A DNA stretch of 64,000 nt from Actinoplanes subtropicus (GCF_000721705.1 NZ_JOJL01000004.1:124001-188000); one strand, 5' to 3'. Positions 42,648 to 52,185 are shown, counted from the stretch's first letter. The notes: a model not told the origin generated them from the sequence alone. Translations and numbers: made by a program.

Positions 42648-43822
42648 CAGCGCAGCAGGCCGGCTCGCTCCTTGGCCTGCAGGACGTGCCGGGCCGCGTC
42701 GGTCACCCGGGAACGGAAGGCGGCGTCGCGCCCGGCCCGGTCGATCAGTGCCGCCGCCATCGGCGCCGCGTCCGGCGGCCGGATGGTGAGCACCTCGTCG
42801 CCGCCGGCCGCGACGAACCGTACCGCCCGCTCGCCGACCGGCACGCCGCCCGCCGCCTTTGCCGCGCCCAGGTCGTCCGACATGATCAGCCCGTCGAAGC
42901 CCAGCCCGTCGCGCAGCAGCCCGGTCACGATCGGCTCGGAGAACGCCGCGATCGTGTCGCCGTCGAGCTTCGGATAGCGGGCCGAGGAGATCATCACCGC
43001 CGACGACCCGGCCTCGATGCCGGCCCGGAACGGCTCGAGGTAGGGATCATTCGCGGTCGTCGTGGCGTCGACGGCGTCGGCCGACGTGTCCGTGTTCGCC
43101 CGCGTCCGGCCCAGCCCCGGGAAGTGCTTGAGCGCGGTCAGCACCCCCGCGTCCTGGCTGGCCGGCACCACCGTGCGGAGGTCGGCGGCGACCAGGGCCG
43201 GGTCGGAGCCGAACTGCCGGTGCCAGAACCCGATCGGTGGGTTCGCCTCGCCGAGCGACGCGGGGACGGTGTCGGCGACCGGCGCCAGGTTCATGCTCAC
43301 GCCGATCCCGGCCAGCCGGCGGGCGCTTCCCTGGGTGGTGGCGCGGATCGTCGCGGCCGGCGCGGCGCCGAGCTTCTCGGCCGTCGGCAGGGCCGGGAAG
43401 TCGGCGCCCTTCAGCGTCTGGACGTTGCCGCCCTCCTGGTCGAGCGAGACCAGCAGCGGCACCGTGGCCCGTTTCTGCAGCGCGGCGATGTCGCCCCGCA
43501 GCCCGGCCGCGTCGCGTGCGCTGCGGCCGCGCAGGAAGACGCCGCCCAGATGGTAGCGGCGCACGGTGTCGCCGAGCCCGCTCGGCGCGTCCACCTCGAC
43601 GCCGACCATGAGCAGCTGGCCGGCCTGCTCGGTGAGCGACAGCCGGCCGAGCGTCGCGGTGACGCAGTCGACGCTCGGCGCCGGTGCGGGCGACGACGAC
43701 TCCGCCGAAGAGGGCGAATCCGGCAAAGACGGCGACGGGGGAGCGGCCGTCGGGGACGGCGCCCCGCACCCGGCGAGGGTGAGGGCGAGCGCGGCGCTCC
43801 AGGCCATGATCCGTCTTCGCAT
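42644..43822 (-). CDS. Glycoside hydrolase family 3 N-terminal domain lipoprotein
   Basis: This 392-residue protein has a lipobox (LALTLAGCGAP), a Pro/Ser linker of about 30 residues and a GH3 barrel: LTEQAGQLLMVGVEVDA, PLLVSLDQEGGNVQ, LKHFPGLGRTRANTDTS and GLIMSDDLGAAKAA (nucleophile Asp). It resembles beta-N-acetylhexosaminidases (NagZ), but the KHFPGHG...H signature is altered: the loop reads GRTRANTDTS without the catalytic histidine, as in a subgroup of secreted actinomycete members. Start: ATG 43822; a TTG three codons earlier is less likely. Substrate likely muropeptide or chitin fragments. Confidence 0.85.
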   Translation of the reverse strand: MRRRIMAWSAALALTLAGCGAPSPTAAPPSPSLPDSPSSAESSSPAPAPSVDCVTATLGRLSLTEQAGQLLMVGVEVDAPSGLGDTVRRYHLGGVFLRGRSARDAAGLRGDIAALQKRATVPLLVSLDQEGGNVQTLKGADFPALPTAEKLGAAPAATIRATTQGSARRLAGIGVSMNLAPVADTVPASLGEANPPIGFWHRQFGSDPALVAADLRTVVPASQDAGVLTALKHFPGLGRTRANTDTSADAVDATTTANDPYLEPFRAGIEAGSSAVMISSARYPKLDGDTIAAFSEPIVTGLLRDGLGFDGLIMSDDLGAAKAAGGVPVGERAVRFVAAGGDEVLTIRPPDAAPMAAALIDRAGRDAAFRSRVTDAARHVLQAKERAGLLRC

Positions 43823-43901
43823 AGCGGCCAACGCTAACGCGCCGGCGCGCCGCCGCCTTCCGCGCGCACCGGTTTGGCACAGGATCGGGAGTGCCGCCGG
43901 C

Positions 43902-45203
43902 CTACCCTCGCAGGTCGACGATGCGCCGCATCTTGCCCATGGAACGCTCCACGCCGTCCGGCTCGAGGATCTCCACCCGTACGGAAACTCCGATGTTGTT
44001 CTTGATCGCGGTGACCAGATCGTCGCCCGCCCGTGCTGCCACCTCCGGGTCTGTCTCGGGACGGCGCTCCACCTTGACGGTCAGCGCGTCGAGGCGGCCG
44101 GCCCGGGTCAGCACACACTGGAAATGCGGGGCGAGCGCGGGCGTACGGCAGATCAGCTCCTCGATCTGGGTCGGGAAGAGATTCACCCCACGCAGGATGA
44201 TCATGTCGTCGGAGCGGCCGGTGATCTTCTCCATCCGGCGCATCGGGCGGGCGGTGCCGGGCAGCAGCCGGGTGAGATCGCGGGTGCGGTAGCGGATCAC
44301 CGGCATGGCCTGCTTGGTCAGCGAGGTGAAGACCAGCTCGCCGGCCTCGCCGTCGGGCAGCACCTCGCCGGTCAGCGGATCGATGATCTCCGGGTAGAAG
44401 TGGTCCTCCCAGATGTGCGGGCCGTCCTTGCTCTCGATGCACTCGTTGGCCACGCCCGGGCCCATCACCTCGGAGAGGCCGTAGATGTCGAGCGCGTGCA
44501 TGTCGAGGCGCTCCTCGATCTCGCGGCGCAGCTCCTGGGTCCACGGTTCGGCGCCGAAGATGCCGATCTGCAGGGACGTGCCGCGCGGATCGACGCCCTG
44601 GCGTTCCATCTCGTCGACGATCGCGAGCAGGTAGCTCGGCGTGACCATGATGATCTCGGGCTCGAAGTCCTTGATCAGGCGGACCTGGCGCTCGGTCATG
44701 CCGCCGGAGACCGGGATGACCGTGCAGCCCAGCCGCTCGGCGCCGTAATGCGCGCCCAGACCCCCGGTGAACAGGCCATATCCGTACGCGACGTGCACCC
44801 GATCGCCGGGCCGGCCGCCCGAGGCGCGGATCGACCGGGCCATCACCGAGGCCCAGGTGTCCAGGTCGTCGGCGGTGTAGCCGACCACGGTGGGCCGGCC
44901 GGTCGTGCCGGAGGACGCGTGGATGCGGGCTATCCGCTCGCGGGGGACGGCGAACATGCCGAATGGGTAGTTGGCGCGCAGCGCGGCCTTGTCGGTGTGC
45001 GGGAACTTCGCGAGATCGGCGAGTTCATGCAGGTCGGACGGGTGGATCTGACGCTCGTCGAACATCTTGCGGTAGTGCGGCACATTCTCGTACGCATGCC
45101 GCAGTGACCACCGCAGCCGGTCGAGCTGCAGCGCGCGCAGCTCGTCGACCGAGGCCCGCTCGATCGGGTCGAGATCCTCGGGGCGGGGGGAACGATCCTG
45201 CAC
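43902..45203 (-). CDS. paaK: Phenylacetate-CoA ligase
   Basis: This 433-residue adenylate-forming enzyme activates phenylacetate to phenylacetyl-CoA, the entry step of the paa pathway. It shows the family P-loop IHASSGTTGRPTVVGYT, the aromatic-binding YGYGLFTGGLGAHYGAE, DIYGLSEVMGPGVANEC and the C-terminal LRGVNLFPTQIEE. It follows the TetR gene by nine bases, and the order paaI-tetR-paaK on the minus strand suggests one transcript, divergent from the rest of the cluster. Confidence 0.95.
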   Translation of the reverse strand: MQDRSPRPEDLDPIERASVDELRALQLDRLRWSLRHAYENVPHYRKMFDERQIHPSDLHELADLAKFPHTDKAALRANYPFGMFAVPRERIARIHASSGTTGRPTVVGYTADDLDTWASVMARSIRASGGRPGDRVHVAYGYGLFTGGLGAHYGAERLGCTVIPVSGGMTERQVRLIKDFEPEIIMVTPSYLLAIVDEMERQGVDPRGTSLQIGIFGAEPWTQELRREIEERLDMHALDIYGLSEVMGPGVANECIESKDGPHIWEDHFYPEIIDPLTGEVLPDGEAGELVFTSLTKQAMPVIRYRTRDLTRLLPGTARPMRRMEKITGRSDDMIILRGVNLFPTQIEELICRTPALAPHFQCVLTRAGRLDALTVKVERRPETDPEVAARAGDDLVTAIKNNIGVSVRVEILEPDGVERSMGKMRRIVDLRG

Positions 45204-45212
45204 GTCGGCCTC

Positions 45213-45803
45213 CTACAGGCGCAGTCCGTCGAAGGCGATCGCGGCGACGGCGTCGGCGATCGCGTCGGTACCGCGGCCGGGGCGCGGTTTGTACCATTCG
45301 GTCAGCGAGTTGACCATGCCGAGCAGCAGCCGGGCCGCGGTCGCCGGGTCCACGTCCTGACGTACGCTTCCTTCGATCTGAGCTTGTTTCACCAGCTTGG
45401 TGAGGAGCGCGTCGAACTCCCGCCGGCGCGCCAGGGCGTGCTGCTCCACCGCCGTGTTGCCGCGGACCCGCAGCAGCACGGTCACGAACTCGAAGCGCTC
45501 GGCCAGCACGAGCACGCTGCGCCGGATCAGCCGCTCGAGCCGGTCGAGGGCGGGCAGGTCGAGATCGCCCACCTCCTCGGCGGCCTCGAAGAGACCGTCG
45601 AGTGCCCGGTCCATCGCCATTTGCAGCAACTGCTCCTTCCCGCTGATGTGGTGATAGACGCTCGATTTGGTGATGCCGAGCGACTCGGCGATGTCGAACA
45701 TGCTGGTGGCGTCGTAGCCGCGCTCGTTGAACAGCCGCACGGCCGCGGTGAGCACCGCGTCCTGATCGTGGCCGGGACGCCCGCGACGCCGGGGCGCGGT
45801 CAT
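45213..45803 (-). CDS. TetR family regulator, probable phenylacetate regulator (PaaR-like)
   Basis: This 196-residue protein has a TetR DNA-binding domain (AVLTAAVRLFNERGYDATSM, FDIAESLGITKSSVYHHISG) and a ligand domain (LLRVRGNTAVEQHALARRR). TetR-type PaaR proteins sense phenylacetyl-CoA. It overlaps the PaaI stop by ATGA, and the only convincing operator is at 46221-46234, between paaI and paaN, where it would control both arms of the cluster. Confidence 0.88.
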   Translation of the reverse strand: MTAPRRRGRPGHDQDAVLTAAVRLFNERGYDATSMFDIAESLGITKSSVYHHISGKEQLLQMAMDRALDGLFEAAEEVGDLDLPALDRLERLIRRSVLVLAERFEFVTVLLRVRGNTAVEQHALARRREFDALLTKLVKQAQIEGSVRQDVDPATAARLLLGMVNSLTEWYKPRPGRGTDAIADAVAAIAFDGLRL

Positions 45804-46195
45804 GCCGCACCGATCGTCCGGCTGCGCCCGCGGAACTCGGCGACCACCCCATCCTCGCAGGTCACGGTGACGTCATAGATCCCGCTGCGACCTTGGACAA
45901 CCCTTTCCCTTGCGTACGCCGTGAGCACGTCACCCGCGCGTGTGGACCGCAGGAACGCCACGTCGGCGCCCGCCGCCACGGTCACCGGGCCGCGGCTGTT
46001 GCAGGCACACGCGAACGCCGTGTCGGCCACCATGAAGACGTAGCCGCCGTGGGTGATCGCGTGCCCGTTGACCATGTCGGCGGTGACGGCCATCCGCACC
46101 GTGGCCTGCCCGTTCCCGGCGTCGAGCAGCTCCATGCCGGCCGCCTTGGACGCGGGGTCGCGGTCGAACATCTCGTGGGCCGGGGTTCGTGCCAC
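45800..46195 (-). CDS. paaI: Phenylacetate-pathway hotdog thioesterase
   Basis: This 131-residue hotdog-fold thioesterase has the PaaI signature NGHAITHGGYVFMVADTAFA with CNSRG after it. It hydrolyses stalled ring-hydroxy-acyl-CoA intermediates, protecting the CoA pool. I chose GTG 46195, with GGAGG five bases upstream, over the longer frame from 46276, which would run through the operator and promoter region. It is divergent from paaN and coupled to the TetR gene. Confidence 0.92.
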   Translation of the reverse strand: MARTPAHEMFDRDPASKAAGMELLDAGNGQATVRMAVTADMVNGHAITHGGYVFMVADTAFACACNSRGPVTVAAGADVAFLRSTRAGDVLTAYARERVVQGRSGIYDVTVTCEDGVVAEFRGRSRTIGAA

Positions 46196-46220
46196 GTTCA
46201 CCTCCGAGGCTTGATTACCA

Positions 46221-46234
46221 ACCGATCGTTCGGT
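46221..46234. promoter_or_regulatory. PaaR-type operator
   Basis: ACCGATCGTTCGGT has ACCGA/TCGGT arms around TCGT. It is the only clear dyad in the paaI/paaN divergent gap and resembles operators of TetR-type phenylacetate regulators. Confidence 0.65.
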
Positions 46235-46269
46235 AGAGAATAGGGACAGCCAACCGCAATGGAGCGCAG

Positions 46270-47958
46270 ATGACAACCCCCACCGAGTTGTACGAGACGC
46301 ATCGCGATCTGCTCGACCGGGCGATCGAGGCCGCCCGCGAGCGGGACTACTGGTCCGCCTTCCCGGAATCGCCGAGCAAGTCCGTCTACGGTGAGGACGC
46401 GGCGCCCGCGGGCGAGCGCGCGTTCACCGCCCTGCTGGGCAAGCCGTTCCCGATCGAGGTGCCCGGCGCGTCCGGCTCGGTCTCCTCCGAGCGCTCGCCG
46501 TTCGGCCTCGAGCTGGGCGTGAGCTACCCCCGCGCCGACCCGCTCGCCCTGGTCGCGGCCGCCCGCGCCGCGACGCCGGCCTGGCGCGCCGCCGGGCCCG
46601 AGGGCCGGGCCGGGGTCGCCGCCGAGATCATCAAGCGGATCAACGCGCGCAGCTTCGAGCTCGCCCACGCCGTCCAGCACACCACCGGCCAGGCGTTCGT
46701 GATGGCGTTCCAGGCCGGCGGCACGCACGCGCAGGATCGCGCGCTCGAGGCGGTGGCGTATGCGCTGGCCGCCTCCACCCGCATGCCGCGCGACGCCGAC
46801 TGGGCCAAGCCGCAGCGCGGTGCCGACCCGCTCCGGCTGGAGAAGACGACCACCGTGGTCGGCCGCGGCGTCGCCCTGGTGATCGGCTGCACCACGTTCC
46901 CCACCTGGAACAGCTATCCCGGCCTGTTCGCGAGCCTGGTCACCGGCAACCCGGTGATCGTCAAGCCGCACCCGGGCGCGATCCTGCCGCTGGCCATCAC
47001 CGTGCAGATCTGCCGCGAGGTGCTGGCCGAGTCCGGGCAGAGCCCCGACCTGGTCACCCTCGCCGTGGAGGAGCCGGGCGACGGCATCGCCGCCACCCTC
47101 GCCACCCACCCCGACGTGCGCATCGTCGACTTCACCGGCTCCAGCGACTTCGGCAACTGGCTGGAGGCGAATGCGCGGCAGGCCGTCGTCTACACCGAGA
47201 AATCGGGCCTCAACACGGTGATCGTCGACTCCACCGACGACTACCAGGGCATGCTGCGCAACCTGGCCTTCTCGCTGTCGCTGTACAGCGGCCAGATGTG
47301 CACCACCCCGCAGAACATCCTGGTCCCGCGGGCCGGCATCGAGACCGACGCCGGGCACAAGAGCCTCGACGAGTTCGGCGCCGACCTGGCCACTTCGCTG
47401 GGCAAGCTGCTCGGCGACCCGAAACGCGCGGCCGGCACGCTCGGCGCGATCGTCAACGAGGGCGTGCTGGGCCGGTTGGCCGAGGCGAGCGAGCTGCCGA
47501 ACGTCGTGCACGCCTCGACCGAGATCGCCGACGAGCAATTCCAGAACGCGACCATCCGTACGCCGGTGGTGGTCCGGCTCGACGCCGCCGACGACAAGAC
47601 CTACACCCGGGAGTGGTTCGGCCCGGTGTCGTTTCTGATCGCCACCGACTCCACCCCGGCGAGCCTGCGGCTGTTCGTCGACACGGTCCGGGCGCACGGC
47701 GCGCTCACCGCCGCGGTGTATTCGAGCTCGCCCGAGGTGCTCGACGCCGCCCGCGAGGCCGCGCTCGACGCCGGCGTGCACCTGTCGGAAAACCTGACCG
47801 GCGGCGTCTTCGTCAACCAGACGGCGGCGTTCAGCGACCTGCACGGCACCGGCGCCAACCCGGCCGCCACCGCCTCGCTGACCGACGACTACTACGTCAC
47901 CGGCCGGTTCTTCGCCCTGCAGTCCCGCCACCACGTCCCCGCCGCGGAGGCCTCGTGA
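46270..47958 (+). CDS. paaN: Phenylacetic acid degradation protein PaaN (aldehyde dehydrogenase type)
   Basis: This 562-residue protein is of the PaaN group: an aldehyde-dehydrogenase fold without the C-terminal hydratase domain of PaaZ. Features are the cofactor region ALVIGCTTFPTWNSYPGLFA, DFTGSSDFGNWLEANA, the catalytic-Cys region YSGQMCTTPQNILVP and the C-terminal LTGGVFVNQTAAFSDLHGTG. It probably oxidises the ring-opened 3-oxo-5,6-dehydrosuberyl semialdehyde; the separate hydratase gene follows. A two-mismatch palindrome copy is at 46438-46451. Confidence 0.9.
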   Translation: MTTPTELYETHRDLLDRAIEAARERDYWSAFPESPSKSVYGEDAAPAGERAFTALLGKPFPIEVPGASGSVSSERSPFGLELGVSYPRADPLALVAAARAATPAWRAAGPEGRAGVAAEIIKRINARSFELAHAVQHTTGQAFVMAFQAGGTHAQDRALEAVAYALAASTRMPRDADWAKPQRGADPLRLEKTTTVVGRGVALVIGCTTFPTWNSYPGLFASLVTGNPVIVKPHPGAILPLAITVQICREVLAESGQSPDLVTLAVEEPGDGIAATLATHPDVRIVDFTGSSDFGNWLEANARQAVVYTEKSGLNTVIVDSTDDYQGMLRNLAFSLSLYSGQMCTTPQNILVPRAGIETDAGHKSLDEFGADLATSLGKLLGDPKRAAGTLGAIVNEGVLGRLAEASELPNVVHASTEIADEQFQNATIRTPVVVRLDAADDKTYTREWFGPVSFLIATDSTPASLRLFVDTVRAHGALTAAVYSSSPEVLDAAREAALDAGVHLSENLTGGVFVNQTAAFSDLHGTGANPAATASLTDDYYVTGRFFALQSRHHVPAAEAS

Positions 47959-48692
47959 GCCACCCGACGCTGCGCGCCGAGGAGCACGACGACCGGGTCG
48001 TGGTGACCCTGTCGCGTCCCGAGGCGCGCAACGCCATCAACGCGGCCATGGTCCGCGAGCTGCACGAGGTGTGCGCGGGCCTGGAGGAACGGCCCCGGCT
48101 GCTGCTGCTCACCGGCGACGGGGGCACGTTCGCGGCCGGGGCGGATATCGGGGAGCTCCGCGACCGCGGCCGCGAGCAGGCGCTGCAGGGCATCAACAGC
48201 CGGCTGTTCGACCGGATCGCCCGGCTGCCGATGCCCACGGTCGCCGCCGTCGACGGTTACGCGCTGGGCGGCGGGGCGGAGCTGGCGTATGCGTGCGACA
48301 TCCGCCTCGCCTCCCCGGCGGCGGTCTTCGGCAACCCGGAGCCCGGCCTCGGCATCCTCGCCGCGGCCGGCGCCTGCTGGCGGCTGCGCGAGCTGGTCGG
48401 CGCGTCGGTCGCCAAGCAGGTGCTGCTGGCCGGCAAGCGGCTCGACGCCGAGGAGGCGCTGCGCCTCGGCCTGGTAGCCGAGATCGCCCCGCACGGCGAG
48501 CTGCTGGAGCGGGCGCACGCGCTGCTCGACCGGATGGCCCGGTCGGGGCCGCTCGCGCTGCGGCTGACCAAGCTGGTCGCCGACGCGCCCGGCGGCCACC
48601 CGATCACCGACGACCTGGCCCAGGCGATCCTCTTCGAGTCCGCCGACAAGCGCGCCCGGATGGACGCCTTCCTCGCCGGGGGCCGGTCATGA
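47955..48692 (+). CDS. Enoyl-CoA hydratase/isomerase
   Basis: This 245-residue crotonase has DRVVVTLSRPEARNAINAAM, the oxyanion segments FAAGADIGELRD and GYALGGGAELAYACDIRLA, and GNPEPGLGILAAAGACWRL with the catalytic Glu. It starts at a GTG overlapping the paaN stop (GTGA). In this cluster it may fill the PaaF (dehydroadipyl-CoA hydratase) role or, with no second crotonase here, also the PaaG isomerase role; the assignment is uncertain. Confidence 0.9.
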   Translation: MSHPTLRAEEHDDRVVVTLSRPEARNAINAAMVRELHEVCAGLEERPRLLLLTGDGGTFAAGADIGELRDRGREQALQGINSRLFDRIARLPMPTVAAVDGYALGGGAELAYACDIRLASPAAVFGNPEPGLGILAAAGACWRLRELVGASVAKQVLLAGKRLDAEEALRLGLVAEIAPHGELLERAHALLDRMARSGPLALRLTKLVADAPGGHPITDDLAQAILFESADKRARMDAFLAGGRS

Positions 48693-49564
48693 CCGGCGAC
48701 GTCTCGCCCGCGGTGCCCAAGACGGTCGGCGTGATCGGCGGCGGGCGGATGGGTGCCGGCATCGCGCAGGTCTTCGCCGCGGCCGGCGCGGTGGTCCACC
48801 TGGCCGAGCGGGATCCGGCGGCCGCCGTCGCCTCCCGCGATCGGGTGGCCATGGGCCTGCTGCGGGCGGCCGAGAAGGGCAGGCTCACCGAGTCGCCCGA
48901 CGTGGTGCTCGACCGGCTCGTCCTGGTCGACGATGCGGCCGCGCTGCCGGCCGGCACCGGCCTGGTGATCGAGGCGGTGCCCGAGGACGCCGCCCTGAAG
49001 ATCCGGGTGCTGGCCGCCGCCGAGGCCGCGGTCGGCGAGCAGGCGGTGCTGGCCAGCAACACCAGCTCGCTGTCGATCGCCGGGATCGCCGAGGGGCTGC
49101 GCCGGCCGGAGCGCTTCCTCGGGCTGCACTTCTTCAACCCGGTGCCGGCCAGCCGGCTCGTCGAGATCGTGGTCGGGCCGGCCACCGGCGACGACACCCG
49201 GTCGGCCGCGCGTTCCTGGGTGGCCGGGCTGGGTAAGTCCGAGGTGGTGGTCCGCGACTCGCCCGGGTTCGCCACCAGCCGGCTCGGCGTGCTGCTCGGC
49301 CTCGAGGCGATCCGGATGCTCGAGGAGGGCGTGGCCGACGCCGCCAGCATCGACCGGGCGATGGAGCTGGGCTACCGCCACCCGATGGGGCCGCTGCGCT
49401 CCACCGACCTGGTCGGGCTCGACGTCCGGCTGGCCATCGCCGAGCACCTGCGGCGCGAGCTGGGCGACCGGTTCGAGCCGCCCGCGCTGCTTCGGGCGAA
49501 GGTGGCCCGCGGCGAGCTGGGCCGCAAGACCGGGCAGGGCTTCTTCAGCTGGGAGGAATCATGA
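48689..49564 (+). CDS. 3-hydroxyacyl-CoA dehydrogenase, PaaH-like
   Basis: This 291-residue protein has the NAD-binding motif [19 protein letters not shown], the catalytic His in [27 protein letters not shown] and the C-terminal [19 protein letters not shown]. It oxidises 3-hydroxyadipyl-CoA in the phenylacetate pathway. ATGA overlap with the crotonase; the next gene paaA overlaps its stop. Confidence 0.93.
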   Translation: MTGDVSPAVPKTVGVIGGGRMGAGIAQVFAAAGAVVHLAERDPAAAVASRDRVAMGLLRAAEKGRLTESPDVVLDRLVLVDDAAALPAGTGLVIEAVPEDAALKIRVLAAAEAAVGEQAVLASNTSSLSIAGIAEGLRRPERFLGLHFFNPVPASRLVEIVVGPATGDDTRSAARSWVAGLGKSEVVVRDSPGFATSRLGVLLGLEAIRMLEEGVADAASIDRAMELGYRHPMGPLRSTDLVGLDVRLAIAEHLRRELGDRFEPPALLRAKVARGELGRKTGQGFFSWEES

Positions 49565-50523
49565 GCGACGTCGCCGTTGCGCCCGAGTCCGCCGGGGAGC
49601 GGGCGTTCGCCGAGACGATCGAGAAGGACCAGCGGGTCGAGCCGCGCGACTGGATGCCGGAGGGCTATCGCAAGACGATGATCCGGCAGATCGCCCAGCA
49701 CGCGCACTCCGAGATCATCGGGATGCAGCCGGAGGGCGCGTGGATCACCCGGGCGCCGACGCTGCGGCGCAAGGCGATCCTGCTCGCCAAGGTGCAGGAC
49801 GAGGCCGGGCACGGGCTCTACCTGTACTCGGCGGCCGAGACGCTCGGCGCCGACCGGGGCGACCTGACGCGGCGGCTGATCGAGGGCCGGCAGAAGTACT
49901 CGTCGATCTTCAACTATCCGACGCTGACCTTCGCCGACGTCGGCGTGATCGGCTGGCTGGTGGACGGCGCGGCGATCTGCAACCAGGTGCCGCTGTGCCG
50001 CAGTTCGTTCGGGCCGTACGCGCGCGCCATGATCCGCATCTGCAAGGAGGAGTCCTTCCACCAGCGGCAGGGCTACGAGCTGCTGATGACCATGATGAGC
50101 GGCACGCCGGAGCAGCGCGCGATGGTGCAGGACGCGACGAACCGCTGGTGGTGGCCGTCGCTGATGATGTTCGGGCCGCCCGACGCCGACTCGCCGAACA
50201 GCGCGCAGTCGATGGCCTGGAAGATCAAGCGGCACAGCAACGACGAGCTGCGGCAGCGGTTCGTGGACATGACCGTCCCGCAGGCCGAGGCGCTCGGGGT
50301 CACGCTGCCCGACCCGGAGCTGCGCTGGAACGCCGAGCGCGGGCGGCACGACTTCGGCGAGATCGACTGGGTCGAGTTCAAGAAGGTGATCGCCGGCGGC
50401 GGGCCGCTCAACGCGGAGCGCATCGCCCACCGGCGGCGCGCCGACGAGGAGGGCGCGTGGGTGCGCGAGGCGGCCGCGGCCCACGCGGCGAAGGCGACCA
50501 GGCGTAGGGAGACGGGCGCGTGA
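49561..50523 (+). CDS. paaA: Phenylacetyl-CoA 1,2-epoxidase subunit PaaA
   Basis: This 320-residue catalytic subunit of the multicomponent epoxidase is a di-iron carboxylate protein: iron-ligand motifs are in [12 protein letters not shown] (Glu, His) and [13 protein letters not shown] (Glu, His), with QHAHSEIIG earlier. It forms the epoxide on the CoA-thioester ring together with PaaC, with electrons from PaaE. It overlaps both neighbours. Confidence 0.96.
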   Translation: MSDVAVAPESAGERAFAETIEKDQRVEPRDWMPEGYRKTMIRQIAQHAHSEIIGMQPEGAWITRAPTLRRKAILLAKVQDEAGHGLYLYSAAETLGADRGDLTRRLIEGRQKYSSIFNYPTLTFADVGVIGWLVDGAAICNQVPLCRSSFGPYARAMIRICKEESFHQRQGYELLMTMMSGTPEQRAMVQDATNRWWWPSLMMFGPPDADSPNSAQSMAWKIKRHSNDELRQRFVDMTVPQAEALGVTLPDPELRWNAERGRHDFGEIDWVEFKKVIAGGGPLNAERIAHRRRADEEGAWVREAAAAHAAKATRRRETGA

Positions 50524-50816
50524 GCGAGGAGATCCGGCACGAGTGGCCGCTGTTCGAGGTGTTCGTGCGGGCCAAGCGCGGCCTCAACCACGTGCACGTC
50601 GGGTCGCTGCGGGCCGCCGACCACGAGATGGCGCTGCACCACGCGCGCGACCTCTACACCCGGCGCAACGAGGGGGTCAGCATCTGGGTGGTCCGCTCCG
50701 ACGACGTGGTCTCCTCCGGGCCGGAGGACAAGGACGCGTTCTTCGCCCCGAGCGGCGACAAGGTCTACCGCCACCCGACGTATTACTCCATTCCCGACTC
50801 GGTTCCGCACATCTGA
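50520..50816 (+). CDS. paaB: Phenylacetyl-CoA epoxidase subunit PaaB
   Basis: This 98-residue small subunit has the conserved start [20 protein letters not shown] and [19 protein letters not shown]. It has a structural/electron-transfer role in the PaaABCE complex. The start overlaps the paaA stop. Confidence 0.95.
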   Translation: MSEEIRHEWPLFEVFVRAKRGLNHVHVGSLRAADHEMALHHARDLYTRRNEGVSIWVVRSDDVVSSGPEDKDAFFAPSGDKVYRHPTYYSIPDSVPHI

Positions 50817-50824
50817 GGTTCGCC

Positions 50825-51700
50825 ATGTCCTTCGCAGACGACGCCTACGGCGCGCTCACCGATCACGACGACGATGCCCGCTGGGCGTACGGCACGGGCT
50901 TCGCCGACCCGCTCGCCGGGGTGCCGACGACGGTCGCCGGCGACGTGGACCGGGCCGACCTGGCCGCGTACTGCCTGATGCTCGGCGACGACGCGCTGGT
51001 CATGTCGCATCGCCTGCAGCAGTGGGTGACCCGCGCGCCCGAGTTGGAGGACGAACTGGCCCTCGCCAACATCGGGCTCGACCTGCTCGGCCAGGCCCGG
51101 CTGCTGCTCGGCCGGGCCGGCGAGGTGGAGGGCGCGGGGCGGGACGAGGACGCGCTGGCCTATCTGCGCGACGCCGGCGAGTTCCGCAACGTGCGGCTGG
51201 CCGAGCGCGGGGACGCGGACTTCGCGCATCTGGTGGCCCGGCTGCTGGTCTTCTCCTGCTGGCGGCTCGCGCTGCTCGACCGGTTGACCGCCTCGCGCGA
51301 CCCGGTGCTGGCGGCGATCGGCGCGAAGGGGGTCAAGGAGGTCACCTACCACCGGGAGTACGCGGCGCAGTGGGTGGTCCGGCTCGGCGACGGCACCGAC
51401 CTGTCCCACGCTCGTATGCGGGCGGCGATGGAGGCTGTGCTGCCGTTGGCCGGCGAGCTGTTCTCGACGCACGAAATCGAGGCGCGGCTCGCGGCGGCCG
51501 GGGTGGCGGTCGACCCGGCGCTGCTGCGGGCGGAGTTCGACGAGGCGATGAACCAGGTGCTGGACGCCGCCACTTTGACCGGTTTGCCCGGCGCGGCGGC
51601 CGCCGCGCAGGGGCGGGACGGCGAGCACGGGCCGGAGCTGGGGGAGATCCTGGCCGAGATGCAGGAGCTCGCGCGGGCGCTGCCGGGGGGTGTGTGGTGA
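50825..51700 (+). CDS. paaC: Phenylacetyl-CoA epoxidase subunit PaaC
   Basis: This 291-residue structural subunit is homologous to PaaA but without active iron ligands. Motifs are LGDDALVMSHRLQQWVTRAP, LANIGLDLLGQARLLLG and GVKEVTYHREYAAQWVVRLG. Start: ATG 50825 with TGAGG nearby. It overlaps paaD by GTGA. Confidence 0.95.
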   Translation: MSFADDAYGALTDHDDDARWAYGTGFADPLAGVPTTVAGDVDRADLAAYCLMLGDDALVMSHRLQQWVTRAPELEDELALANIGLDLLGQARLLLGRAGEVEGAGRDEDALAYLRDAGEFRNVRLAERGDADFAHLVARLLVFSCWRLALLDRLTASRDPVLAAIGAKGVKEVTYHREYAAQWVVRLGDGTDLSHARMRAAMEAVLPLAGELFSTHEIEARLAAAGVAVDPALLRAEFDEAMNQVLDAATLTGLPGAAAAAQGRDGEHGPELGEILAEMQELARALPGGVW

Positions 51701-52185
51701 GCGCGGCCGAGGTGGTGGCTACGGTGACCGATCCCGAGCTGCCGATGGTCACGCTCGCCGAGTTGGGGATCGTCCGGGAGGTGCGGGAGACGGCCGACGG
51801 TGTGGTCGTGGCCATCACGCCGACCTATTCCGGTTGCCCGGCCATGGAGGCGATCCGGGACGACATCGTGAGTGCGCTGCGGGAGGCCGGGTTCGGGCGC
51901 GCCGCGGTGCGTACGCAATTGTCTCCGGCCTGGACCACCGACTGGATCAGCGAATCCGGCAAGGCCAAGCTCGCCGCCGCCGGCATCGCGCCGCCCGGCG
52001 CGGCACCGGGGCGGACGATCGGGCCGGTGCCGCTGGTGCTCGGCGCACGAGCGGAAGCGGTGGCCTGTCCGTTGTGCGGGCACGCGGAGAGCGAGCGGAT
52101 CTCGGCGTTCAGTGCGACCGCCTGCCGGGAGTTGCGGCGGTGCCCGGCGTGCCGGGAGCCGTTCGAGCACATGAAGGAGATCTGA
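51697..52185 (+). CDS. paaD: PaaD, iron-sulphur assembly-type protein of the epoxidase
   Basis: This 162-residue protein has an N-terminal DUF59/MIP18 domain (VTDPELPMVTLAELGIVREV, TPTYSGCPAMEAIRDDI) and a C-terminal zinc-ribbon-like CPLCG...CPAC pair. It is thought to help mature the iron clusters of the paa system. GTG start overlaps paaC; paaE follows one base after the stop. Confidence 0.93.
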   Translation: MSAAEVVATVTDPELPMVTLAELGIVREVRETADGVVVAITPTYSGCPAMEAIRDDIVSALREAGFGRAAVRTQLSPAWTTDWISESGKAKLAAAGIAPPGAAPGRTIGPVPLVLGARAEAVACPLCGHAESERISAFSATACRELRRCPACREPFEHMKEI

